NCBI RefSeq assembly: GCF_017833035.1
Contig: NZ_JAFIBM010000001.1
Span: 992,001-1,056,000 of the forward strand
Length of the DNA: 64,000 bases
Direction: 5' to 3'
From: Frigoribacterium sp. PvP032
GTDB taxonomy: Bacteria > Actinomycetota > Actinomycetes > Actinomycetales > Microbacteriaceae
This document shows, in pieces, positions 7,947-16,400 of the stretch (within the stretch, counting starts at the first letter, position 1; every line of letters begins with the position of its first letter). The notes below the pieces were generated by a model. It did not search any database. It saw nothing but the letters and a program-made list of their open reading frames with translations, and had not been told where the DNA came from. Position numbers and translations under genes: made by a program.

Positions 7947-9337
7947 CAGGGGAGGGGACCCCGAGCGACGGCGGTCAGCGGCCGGCCGGGTCTGCCCCGG
8001 CCGCGGCGCGACGTGCTCTCTTCCTGGCGTCGCTCGCGTTCTTCCTGACCACCCTCGACATCCTCATCGTCAACGTCGCGCTCACCCGGATCGGCGACGA
8101 GCTGGGCGGCGGCCCCACGGCACAGCAGTGGGTGATCGACGGCTACACGCTGATGTTCGCGGCGCTGCTGCTGTCGGCCGGCAACCTGTCCGACCGGATC
8201 GGCGCGAAGCGCACCCTCGGCGTCGGCATCCTGCTCTTCCTGCTGTCGTCGATCGCGTGTGCGGCCGCGCCGACGGTCGGCGCGCTGATCGCGGCCCGGT
8301 TCGTCCAGGGCGTCGCTGCGGCGGCGATGCTGCCCGCGTCGATGGCCCTGATCCGCGAGGCGTTCCCCGACGCCCGCCAGCGGGCCCGCGCCCTGGGGAT
8401 CTGGGCCGTGGGCGGCGCCGTCGCGACCGCGGTCGGCCCGCTCCTCGGCGGGCTGCTCACGACGGTCGACTGGCGGCTCGTCTTCTTGATTAACCTGCCC
8501 GTCTGCGTCCTGATGCTCGTGCTCCTCCGAGCGGTCGCGCCGTCGTCGACGGTGTCGACGCCGTTCGACGGCGCAGGCCAGGTGCTGTCGCTGGTCGCCC
8601 TCGTCGCCCTGATGTACGGGCTGATCGAAGGAGGCGCGGCGGGCTTCGCCGAGCCGGTGGTCGTCGCGGCGCTCGCCGTCGGCGTCGTCGGGGTGGCCGC
8701 GTTCCTCGTCGTGCAGTCGCGCGTCGCGCACCCGATGATGCCGCCGGTGCTGTTCCGCAGCCGCGAGATGCGGATCTCGCTCGGGGTCGGCTTCGCGTTC
8801 ATGGTCGGCAACTTCGGCTCGGTCTACGTGGTCAGCCTGTACCTGCAACAGCACCTGGGGCTGTCGCCGCTGCTCGCCGGGCTGGTCTTCCTGCCGTCCG
8901 CGGCGTTCGCCGTGGCCGGGAACATCGTCAGCGGCGGCCTCTCGAACCGCTTCGGGCCGAGGGTGCCGGTGGCGGCGGGTCTGACCTCGATGGCCGTCGG
9001 CCTCCTCGCCATGGCGGCCACCGCCTCCCTCGGCTCGCCCTGGCTGTTCGCCGGGCTGCTCGTCTTGACGGGCCTGGGCGGCTCGGTCGCGATGCCGCCC
9101 GTGACGTCGGTCGTGCTGGCCTCGGCGCCGGCCGAGCGCGCGAGCACGGCGAGCGCGGTCTTCAACACGTTCCGGCAGGTCGGCGGGGCCGTGGCGATCG
9201 CCGTGCTGGGCGGCCTGCTGGCCGGGGCGTCGTCGTTCGTGCCGGGGCTGCAGGTCAGCTTCGTCGTCGCGGCCGGCGTCGTCGTGGTGGCCGCCGGGGC
9301 CGCGCTGTTCATCCGGCAGCGGCCCGAGCACGCCTGA
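7943..9337 (+). CDS. MFS transporter, DHA2 (EmrB/QacA) family
   Basis: 464 residues starting at GTG 7943, which overlaps the preceding stop (GTGA); the upstream open frame is an antisense-like shadow of the reductase gene. Motifs of the 14-helix drug:H+ antiporters are present: LDILIVNVALTRIGDELG in helix 1, the WVIDGYTL helix 2 start, GRIGAKR-like GNLSDRIGAKRTL in loop 2-3, and the motif C-like AVGPLLGGLLTTVDWRLVF. Family members export hydrophobic drugs or metabolites. Its place in an XRE-reductase operon suggests it exports the regulator's ligand or the enzyme's product. Confidence 0.92.
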   Translation: MTGEGTPSDGGQRPAGSAPAAARRALFLASLAFFLTTLDILIVNVALTRIGDELGGGPTAQQWVIDGYTLMFAALLLSAGNLSDRIGAKRTLGVGILLFLLSSIACAAAPTVGALIAARFVQGVAAAAMLPASMALIREAFPDARQRARALGIWAVGGAVATAVGPLLGGLLTTVDWRLVFLINLPVCVLMLVLLRAVAPSSTVSTPFDGAGQVLSLVALVALMYGLIEGGAAGFAEPVVVAALAVGVVGVAAFLVVQSRVAHPMMPPVLFRSREMRISLGVGFAFMVGNFGSVYVVSLYLQQHLGLSPLLAGLVFLPSAAFAVAGNIVSGGLSNRFGPRVPVAAGLTSMAVGLLAMAATASLGSPWLFAGLLVLTGLGGSVAMPPVTSVVLASAPAERASTASAVFNTFRQVGGAVAIAVLGGLLAGASSFVPGLQVSFVVAAGVVVVAAGAALFIRQRPEHA

Positions 9338-9374
9338 CGCACGCCTGACGCGTGCCTGACGCGCGCCTGGCGCG
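9331..9374. repeat. Four 11-bp tandem repeats at the 3' end of the MFS gene
   Basis: The unit CGCCTGACGCG is repeated four times with one or two changes per copy. The first copy contains the MFS stop codon. Probably slippage of the gene's 3' end; no function evident. Confidence 0.6.
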
Positions 9375-9426
9375 TCCGGGACGTTGGCCCCTTGACGGCA
9401 GGTCTGCCCGGGACGAGTGTGTGCGC

Positions 9427-9843
9427 ATGACCCTCTTCATCAGCTGCCCCGTCGCGGACGTCGAGCGCGCGACCGCCTTCTACGCCGCGCTCGGCTGGGA
9501 GCTGCAGGCGGCGATGTCGGGCCCCCAGTCGTCGTGCTTCGCGATCGCGCCCGAGCAGAACGTCATGCTGACGAGCCGTGCGATGTACGAGAGCGTCGGC
9601 GGCGTCGAGGAGCTGATCGGCGGGCCCGACACCCCCTCGAAGGTCACGGTCTCGTACGACCTGCCCAGCAAGGAGGCGGTGGACGAGCTGGTCGAGCGCG
9701 CCGCGGCCGCAGGCGGTCGCGTCGGCGACACCGACGACTATCCCTTCATGTACCAGCGCCAGTTCGACGACCTCGACGGGTACCACTATTCGCCGTTCTG
9801 GATGAAGCCCGACGCCGAGGCGGACGCGACCGTTCCTGCGTAG
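9427..9843 (+). CDS. VOC-family (glyoxalase-like) protein
   Basis: 138 residues from ATG 9427. Two beta-alpha-beta-beta-beta halves can be traced: MTLFISCPVADVERATAFYA with ALGWELQAAM, and then SYDLPSKEAVDELVERAAAA followed by YQRQFDDLDGYHYSPFWM at the end. This is the lactoylglutathione lyase-like group of small cytosolic VOC proteins, many of which have no assigned substrate. An in-frame upstream extension to 9352 is low-complexity repeat DNA and was rejected as the start. It stands alone between the MFS gene and the deaminase gene, both in the same direction. Confidence 0.85.
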   Translation: MTLFISCPVADVERATAFYAALGWELQAAMSGPQSSCFAIAPEQNVMLTSRAMYESVGGVEELIGGPDTPSKVTVSYDLPSKEAVDELVERAAAAGGRVGDTDDYPFMYQRQFDDLDGYHYSPFWMKPDAEADATVPA

Positions 9844-9926
9844 CTACCCACCGCCTCCTAGGGGCGTGGCCTGCTGGCCGGGGTCTGTCTGGGCACCTCC
9901 GAGCCCACGGGGTGCACTCTCGGGGC

Positions 9927-10406
9927 ATGACCGAACGAGACGACACCTTCACCGCCCTCACCGTCCAGCGCGCCCAGGAGAACGTGGACGCCGGGGGCAA
10001 GCCCTTCGCGTGCCTCCTCGTCCGTGACGGCGAGGTCGTCGTCGAGGCGAGCAACCACGTCGCCCAGACCGGCGACCCGACCGCGCACGCGGAGATCCTC
10101 GCCATCCGCCAGGCCGCCGAGCAGGGCATCACCGACCTGCGCGGGTTCGACGCCTACGTGACGGCGTACCCCTGCCCCATGTGCCTCGGCGCGCTCTACT
10201 ACGCGCAGCCCGACCGCGTGATCTACGCGGTGAGCCGCGAGGAGGAGGCGGAGCACTACGAGGACGGCAACCGTCTGATGAGCCTCGCGACCTTCTACGA
10301 CGAGTACGCGAAGGCCCCCGAGGAGCGCGCGCTGGCGGCCGAGCAGGGTCATGTCGAGGGGGCGACGGCGCCGTTCGCGGACTGGACCGCCCGGCACTCG
10401 TCGTGA
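9927..10406 (+). CDS. Nucleoside/nucleobase deaminase (guanine deaminase-like)
   Basis: 159 residues with the zinc-binding deaminase signature: His54-Ala-Glu56 (HAE) and PCPMC with Cys83 and Cys86. Length and the order of motifs fit the GuaD/CMP-dCMP deaminase family; the tail (ALAAEQGHVEGATAPFADWT) resembles guanine deaminase-type proteins more than TadA, whose tRNA-binding C-terminal helix is not evident. It would hydrolytically deaminate a free base or nucleoside in the cytosol. Monocistronic, followed by a 106-bp repeat element. Confidence 0.85.
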   Translation: MTERDDTFTALTVQRAQENVDAGGKPFACLLVRDGEVVVEASNHVAQTGDPTAHAEILAIRQAAEQGITDLRGFDAYVTAYPCPMCLGALYYAQPDRVIYAVSREEEAEHYEDGNRLMSLATFYDEYAKAPEERALAAEQGHVEGATAPFADWTARHSS

Positions 10407-10420
10407 CGCCTCCTCGGAGT

Positions 10421-10526
10421 CTCCTCATTCAGGAACACGAGTCCTGATCTGCGCGAGAGGGGGACGCCTGGTCCTGAATCGTGCACGGTTCAGGACCGTG
10501 TCCCTGCCAGTTCCTGAAACAACGAG
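10421..10526. repeat. TCAGGA/TCCTGA repeat element, copy 1
   Basis: A ~106-bp intergenic element starting CTCCTCATTCAGGA and ending TTCCTGAA followed by CAACGAG, with several TCAGGA/TCCTGA inverted motifs and the inner dyad CCTGAATCGTGCACGGTTCAGG in its middle. A second copy lies at 29849-29955 with the same start, the same core GTGCACGGTTCAGGA and the same end. Both are intergenic. Confidence 0.7.
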
Positions 10527-10655
10527 CAGATGCTCGCGCGCCAGGGTGGCCTGAGCACGAGCCAAGGCGTGAGCGACCGGCGGTCCGCGAAACCGCCGTC
10601 GTGGCAGTGTCGGCGGCCGGTGCTACCGTCCGGGCATGACGTGGGAGGAGCGACC

Positions 10656-11087
10656 GTGACCGAGGTCATCGGCGCGGTGGGCGGCGAAGCACGGCCCGAC
10701 CACCTCCTCCCTCAGCAGGCTGCCGAGGCCGTGCACGCTGGGTTCCCCTCGCCCGCGCAGGGGTACTACAACGGTCCCGTCGACCTCAACCGGCACCTGA
10801 TGCGCGACCCGACGGCGACGTTCCTCGTGCGCGTCAGCGGCGACAGCATGACGGGGGCCGGCATCTTCGACGGCGACGAGCTCGTGGTCGACCGCGGCCT
10901 CGACGCGCACGACGGCCACGTCGTCGTCGCGGTCGTCAACGCCGAGCTGACCGTCAAGCGCCTGTCGTGGCGTGACGGGCAGATGGTGCTCAGCCCCGAG
11001 AACCCGGCCTACCCCGAGATCGTGCTGTCCGAGCTCGACGAGGCGACGATCTGGGGCGTCGTGACGAGGTGCCTGCACCGTGTCTGA
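10656..11087 (+). CDS. umuD: UmuD-like LexA/S24-family self-cleaving protease subunit
   Basis: 143 residues from GTG 10656, preceded by GGGAGGAG seven bases away. Cleavage site Ala28-Gly29 in HAGFPSP, catalytic Ser64 in SGDSMTGAGI and Lys101 in ELTVKRLSW are all present, with the same Ser-to-Lys spacing of 37 as in E. coli UmuD. RecA filament-stimulated cleavage yields UmuD', which with UmuC makes DNA polymerase V. It overlaps umuC by 8 bp. No clear LexA box (GAAC-N4-GTTC type) was found in the 249 bp upstream, where a TCAGGA repeat element sits instead. Confidence 0.92.
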   Translation: MTEVIGAVGGEARPDHLLPQQAAEAVHAGFPSPAQGYYNGPVDLNRHLMRDPTATFLVRVSGDSMTGAGIFDGDELVVDRGLDAHDGHVVVAVVNAELTVKRLSWRDGQMVLSPENPAYPEIVLSELDEATIWGVVTRCLHRV

Positions 11088-12396
11088 GCCTGTCGCCGCT
11101 GCAGCTGGTGCGTCGGGCCGCAGCATCGCGATCGTCGACGCCAACAACTTCTACGTCTCGTGCGAGCGCGTCTTCAACCCGGCCCTCGAGGGGCGGCCCG
11201 TGGTCGTCCTGTCGAACAACGACGGTTGCGTCATCGCCCGGTCAGAAGAGGCGAAGGCCCTGAACGTCGACATGGCCGCTCCGTGGCACAGCATCGCCCC
11301 GATCGCCGAGATGCAGGGCGTCGTGGCCGTCTCGAGCAACTACGAGCTCTACGGCGACATGTCCGCCCGGTCGGCCGAGGTCCTCAGCCGCTACACGAGC
11401 AGCCAGGAGGTCTACTCGATCGACGAGTCGTTCATCGAGCTGACCGGCACGCTCGACGAGACGATCCGGCAGGCACGCGAGATCCGCCGGGCCGTCCGCA
11501 AGCTGATCGGGCTGCCCGTCAGCATCGGCATCGCCCCGACGAAGACCCTGGCGAAGCTCGCCAACCGCGGCTCGAAGCGGGCACCCGCACTGGGAGGCGT
11601 CTGTCACCTGGGCAGCTACGCCCCCGACCGGCAGACCGCCATCCTCGCGAGCGTCGACGTGGGCGACGTCTGGGGCATCGGACGTCGCACGGCGAAGAAG
11701 CTCGCGCCGCTCGGGGTGCACACCGCGGCCGACCTCCGCGACGCCGACGCGGCGCGGATCCGTGCGCGGTTCGGCGTCGTGCAGGCGCGGGTCGTGCACG
11801 AGCTGCGCGGGGTCGACTGCCTCCCCATCGAGGAGGTCCAGCCCGAGCGGGAGCAGATCTACCACTCGCGGTCGTTCGCCGTGCCCGTCACCACGGTGAC
11901 CGAGCTCGAGGAGGTCCTGTCCGTCTACACGCAGCGTGCTGCGGCCCGGCTGCGGAGACAGGGCTCGCTCACGCGGATGATGCGCTGCTTCGCCGCGACC
12001 TCCCCGTTCTCCGACAGCGCCGCGCACACGAACCACTCGGTGTCGGTGGCGTTCCCCGAGCCCACCGACGACGCGGCGACCCTGTCCCGGGCGGCGATCG
12101 CCGCGCTCGGCCCGCAGCTCGAGGCCGGCAAGCGCTACGTCCGGGCCGGTGTCACCCTGATGGAGCTCACCCCGCGTGACGAGCACGCGAGCCTCGACGT
12201 CTTCGACCTCGAGGGCGCGGCGCCTCCGGCCTACGGCGCGGTCATCGACCGCATCGCCGGCAAGTTCGGAGAAGACACGCTGGGGCTCGGCGTCGCCGGG
12301 CTCCGTCACCGCCGAGGCTGGTCGATGAAGCGCGACATGGTCTCGCCCCGGGCGACCACCCACTGGGACGAGCTCGCCACAGTCAAGGCGAACTGA
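11080..12396 (+). CDS. umuC: Y-family DNA polymerase V catalytic subunit
   Basis: 438 residues starting at GTG 11080, within the end of umuD. Motifs of error-prone Y-family polymerases: the catalytic aspartate in IAIVDANNFYVSCERVF, the SNNDGCVIARSEEAKAL stretch specific for UmuC, the second catalytic carboxylates in YSIDESFIEL, helix-hairpin-helix VWGIGRRTAKKLAPLGVHTA, and a little-finger domain ending in SPRATTHWDELATVKAN. It performs translesion synthesis at replication forks blocked by DNA damage. Full length and intact. Several near-repeats follow its stop. Confidence 0.96.
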   Translation: MSEPVAAAAGASGRSIAIVDANNFYVSCERVFNPALEGRPVVVLSNNDGCVIARSEEAKALNVDMAAPWHSIAPIAEMQGVVAVSSNYELYGDMSARSAEVLSRYTSSQEVYSIDESFIELTGTLDETIRQAREIRRAVRKLIGLPVSIGIAPTKTLAKLANRGSKRAPALGGVCHLGSYAPDRQTAILASVDVGDVWGIGRRTAKKLAPLGVHTAADLRDADAARIRARFGVVQARVVHELRGVDCLPIEEVQPEREQIYHSRSFAVPVTTVTELEEVLSVYTQRAAARLRRQGSLTRMMRCFAATSPFSDSAAHTNHSVSVAFPEPTDDAATLSRAAIAALGPQLEAGKRYVRAGVTLMELTPRDEHASLDVFDLEGAAPPAYGAVIDRIAGKFGEDTLGLGVAGLRHRRGWSMKRDMVSPRATTHWDELATVKAN

Positions 12397-12429
12397 CCCC
12401 CCTCAGCGGCTGAGGCCCGTCACCGGCTG

Positions 12430-12560
12430 AGCCGCACAGCCCGACCACCGGCAGGCCGACCGGCCCGTGTCAGCTCAGCGGCTGAGCCTGAGCACCGGCG
12501 GCACGACTGGCCCGTGTCAGCGCAGCGGCTGAGCCTGAGCACCGGCGGCACGACCGGCCC
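12430..12560. repeat. 47-bp tandem repeat downstream of umuC
   Basis: Two nearly identical copies begin AGCGGCTGAGCCTGAGCACC at 12477 and 12524 (47-bp period), preceded by a degenerate third copy from about 12430. Each unit contains the dyad CAGCGGCTG. With the next hairpin it fills most of the 332-bp gap 12397-12728, in which I see no gene. Confidence 0.6.
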
Positions 12561-12635
12561 GAGCGCCTCCTCCGCGTGTCCGCGCTGCGGAGTCGGCGGG
12601 TCACAGTGGTCTCCGGCGGGTCGTCGTTCGATGCC

Positions 12636-12697
12636 GGCGGGTTCCCGTCGCCGGCGGCGGGTCAGCGCCCGCCCGCCGCCGGCGACGGGAACCCGCC
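12636..12697. repeat. 26-bp-arm palindrome of the GGCGGGTTCCCGT family, copy 1
   Basis: Arms 12636-12661 and 12672-12697 are perfect reverse complements of 26 bp around a 10-base loop; each arm begins or ends with GGCGGGTTCCCGT. Related copies lie at 13208-13352 and 22846-22960. Intergenic; it could act as a bidirectional terminator or be a REP-like element. Confidence 0.75.
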
Positions 12698-12728
12698 GCA
12701 TGCTCGGTTCGAGCGCGAGCGGGTGGGC

Positions 12729-13097
12729 TCAGCGGCGCGAGGCGTCGGGGCCGTCGGGTGTGTCGCCGTCGACAGGAGGCGTCTCGTCCGATCGGCCACC
12801 GTCCGCCGAGGCAGCTGCAGCTGCAGCTGCAGTCGATGCGGGGGGCGCAGGAGGTGCGGGTGCAGCCGGTGCCGCGGCAGCCGTACCGGTGCCCCCCTCG
12901 GCGAGGAGTGTCTCGAGGTGCAGCTCGCGCTCCCGGCTGAACACGGTGAGGGCCCGCGTGGCCACGAGCAGCAGTCGCACCAGCAGCACCGCGAGCACGA
13001 TCCCCAGCCCGAGCAGCGCCACCGCGGCGAGCGTCGTGAGGATCGACATGAAGCTGGGTCCGTAGTCGTAGGCGACCATCGGTTCTTCGTAGGACAT
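12729..13097 (-). CDS. Small single-pass membrane protein with Ala/Pro-rich tail
   Basis: 122 residues from ATG 13097 (MSYEEPMVAYDYGPSFMSIL). One long hydrophobic segment (about 17-45) is followed by RALTVFSRERELHLETLLAE, a short amphipathic helix, and then a low-complexity tail rich in Ala, Pro and acidic residues that probably lies in the cytoplasm. The frame is open further upstream but the extra residues are basic and lack a ribosome site. Unknown function; flanked on both sides by palindromic repeats. Confidence 0.6.
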   Translation of the reverse strand: MSYEEPMVAYDYGPSFMSILTTLAAVALLGLGIVLAVLLVRLLLVATRALTVFSRERELHLETLLAEGGTGTAAAAPAAPAPPAPPASTAAAAAAASADGGRSDETPPVDGDTPDGPDASRR

Positions 13098-13207
13098 GCC
13101 GCTGACGCTAGGGCCGATCGTCTCGGCACCGCGCCCCCACGATCGAGGGGAGCCACGCCTCCTGCCCGGTCCCTTCACCCGTCGACGCCGCACTCGTGTT
13201 CTCGGTC

Positions 13208-13352
13208 CGGCGGGTTCCCGTGGCCGCCGGCGGGTCAGCGCTCACCCGCCGTGGCCTACGCGAACCCGCCGCACGCACCAGCAACCCGCCGACAGGGACA
13301 GGAACCCGCCGCGGGCGACGGGAACCCGCCGCACGCAGCAGCGACCCGCCGA
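13208..13352. repeat. GGCGGGTTCCCGT repeat family, copy 2 with extra half sites
   Basis: An imperfect hairpin starting GGCGGGTTCCCGTGGCC is followed by five AACCCGCCG or GACCCGCCG half sites spaced 15-25 bp apart. It occupies nearly half of the 356-bp gap 13098-13453; nothing else is visible in that gap. Confidence 0.65.
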
Positions 13353-13453
13353 GCCCGTGCGCACGGCAGCACCCGCAGACGACGAAGGAGGCGCACGGCA
13401 TGTGCCGTGCGCCTCCTCAGCTCACCGGGTCGGGCAGCTCAGTGCCCCGCAGC

Positions 13454-16400
13454 TCAGTGCCGGCGTGCAGGCTTCCGGCGGCGGACCACCAGCAGGCTGC
13501 CACCCGCGACCAGCAGCAGCACCGCGATGCTGGCGGGCACCGCCAGCTCCGTGCCGGTGAAGGCGAGGCTGCCGCCGCCGGGTGCGGTGACGACCACGCC
13601 GCCTCCCTCGGCTGCCGGGGTCACGGCGATGCCGGGCGTGGCGGGCACCGGTGCGGCGGGCACCGTCACGGCCAGCTCGGCGGTCGAGCGGCTGCCGTCC
13701 TCGTCGGCGACCGAGTAGGTGACGGTCGCCGTGCCGGAGAACGTCGCCTCGGGGGTGAAGGTGATCGTGCCGTCGGTGCCCACCTCGAAGGTGCCGGTGC
13801 CGGGGACCGTCACCGACGAGACGAGCTCACCGGTGGCCGGGTCGACGAGCTGCACCGAGCGCGGGTCGAGCGCGGTCGAGCCGGAGCTGTCGTTGCCCGT
13901 CACCGTGACGGTCACGGGGGTGCCCGGGGTGGTCGAGCGGCGGTCGTCCAGCGCCGTCGGGGGAGTGCCCACCGTCACGGTGATAGTCGAGCGGGCGGTG
14001 CCGCCGTCGACGTCGCTGATGACGTAGGGCACGGTCACCGTGCCGGTGTAGGCGGCCTCGGGGGCGAAGGTGATCCTTCCCGTCGTGGTGTCCACGGTGA
14101 AGGTCCCGGTGCCGGCGATCGTCACGACCGTGACCGGCGAGCCGGTCCCGTCGAGCAGCCGGACGGACGTCGGGGCCAGCGGGGTGCCGGCGTTGCCGGG
14201 CGCGTCGTTCCCCGCGGGGTCGATCGTCACGGGGGTCTGGGCGGGCGTCTGCGCGCTGTCCGGGGCGGCCGTCGGGACGACCGAGGTGACGGTGACCACG
14301 ACGGTGGCCGTCGCGGTCAGCCCGCGTGCGTCGGCGACCTGGTAGGTGACCGGTGCCGTGGTGCCGACGAAGGCCTGGGCCGGCGTCAAGACGACCGAGC
14401 CCTTCGCGGCGCCGATCCGCAGCACTCCGACACCCGGCAGGGTGAGGGTCTTCCCGCCGTCGGCCAGCACGGCTCCGGCCGGCTGGCCGGTCGTCGTGAA
14501 CACGACCGAGGTCGGGTCGAGGGCCGCGCCGCCGCGGACGCCTGCGGCGTCGTTGGCGAGGAGGTCGATCGTGACCGGCGTGTTCTGCGGCGTGCTCGCC
14601 TGGTCGTCGGCGGCACGAGGGGCGACCGGGGTCACCGTGACCGTCGCGACGGCGGTGCTCGTGGCTCCTCCGGCGTCGGCGATCCGGTAGGTGACCGGAG
14701 TCGTGGTCCCGGCGAAGCCGTCGACCGGTGTGAAGGTGGCGACGCCCGACGTGCGGTCGACGGCCCAGACGCCCTCGGACGGGACGGTCAGCTTCCGGCC
14801 CCCGTCGGAGACGACGGAGTCCTTCGGCTGGCCCGCGGAGGTGAAGACCACCTTGCTGGGGTCGATCGCCGTGCCGCCCGCGACGCCGGGGGCGTCGTTC
14901 TGCGGCAGGTCGAGGGCCACCGCGGTGTTCTGCGGCGTGCTGGCCGTGTCGTCCTTGGCCTTCGGCCCGACCTCGCTCACCGTGACGGTGAGGGTCGCCG
15001 TGGTCGTGCTGCCGTCGACGTCGGAGACGCCGTAGTCGACCGGCGACGCCGTGCCGCGGAGGCCCGCGACGGGGGTGAAGGTGATCGCCCCGGTGGCCGG
15101 GTCGATCGTGTAGGTGCCCTGGTCGGCGACCGTGAGGGTGCGGCCGTCGGTCGAGACGACGGCCCCTGCGGGCTGGCCCTTGGAGGGGAACACGACCGAG
15201 GTCGGCTCGATCGGCGTCCGGCCGTTGCCGCCGCGGTCGTTCCCGACCACGTCGACCGTCACCGGGGTGCCCTGACGGGTCTCGGCCGTGTCGTCGGTCG
15301 CGGTCGGCGTGACGGGCGCCACGGTCACCGTGATGCTGCCGGTGCCCTGGGCGCCGCCCGTGTCGGCGACCTGGTAGACGACGGGGCTCGTCGTGCCGGT
15401 GGCGCCCTGGGCAGGCGTGTAGGTGACCTTCCCGGTGGCCGGGTCGGCCGTCCAGGTGCCCTGGCCGGGGACGGTCAGGGTGCGGCCGTCGTCCGAGACC
15501 GTCGCGCCGGTGGGCTGGCCGGCGGTCGGGAAGACCACGGTGGTCGGGTCGAGCGGGGTGCCGCCCTCGACGCCGGGGGCGTCGTTCGAGGTCACGTCGA
15601 TCAGGACGGGCGTGTTCTGGCTCGTCGCGTCCTTGTCGTCGGCGGGCGCAGGGCCCACCGGGGTCACGGTGACCGTGATGGTCGTCACCGACTGGGCGCC
15701 GTCGCTGTCCGCGACCCAGTAGCTGATCGGGGTGGCCTCGCCGCGGAACGCGGGCTCGGGCGTGAACGTGACCTCGCCCGTCTTCGCGTCGATCTCGTAG
15801 ACGCCCTGGTCGGGGACGGTCAGCGTGCGGCCGTCCTCCGACACGGTGGCGTCGGCGGGCTGCCCGGGGGTCGTGAACGACACGGTGGTCGGGTCGATCG
15901 GGGTCTGCGAGTTGCCGGCCTCGTCGTTGTCGAGCACGTCGACGACGACGGGGCGGCCCTGCGTGGTGGTCGGGCGGTCGGGCACGGCCGTCGGGGCGAC
16001 CGTGTTCACGGTCACTTCGACGGTGGCGGTGTCCGTCAGGCCGCTGGTGTCCGACACCTGGTAGGTGACGACCTCCACGGGGCCGGCGTAGGCGGGCGCC
16101 GGGGTGAAGGTCACGACGCCGGTGGCGGGGTCGGCCCGGTAGGTGCCCTGGCCGGCGACGGTCGCGGTGCGGCCGTCGCTCGAGATCGTGACCCCGGCGG
16201 GCTGGCCCGCTGCGGGGAACACGACGGTCGTCGGGTCGATCGGGGTGCCGCCGGTCACGCCGGGGGCGTCGTTGGCGGTCACGTCGACCGTGACGGGAGC
16301 GTTCTGGCCGGTCGTCGCGATGTCGTCCGTGGCGCGGGGGGCGACGGCGGTGACCGAGACGGAGATCGGAGCCGAGGAGGCGGTGCCGTCGGTGTCGAGG

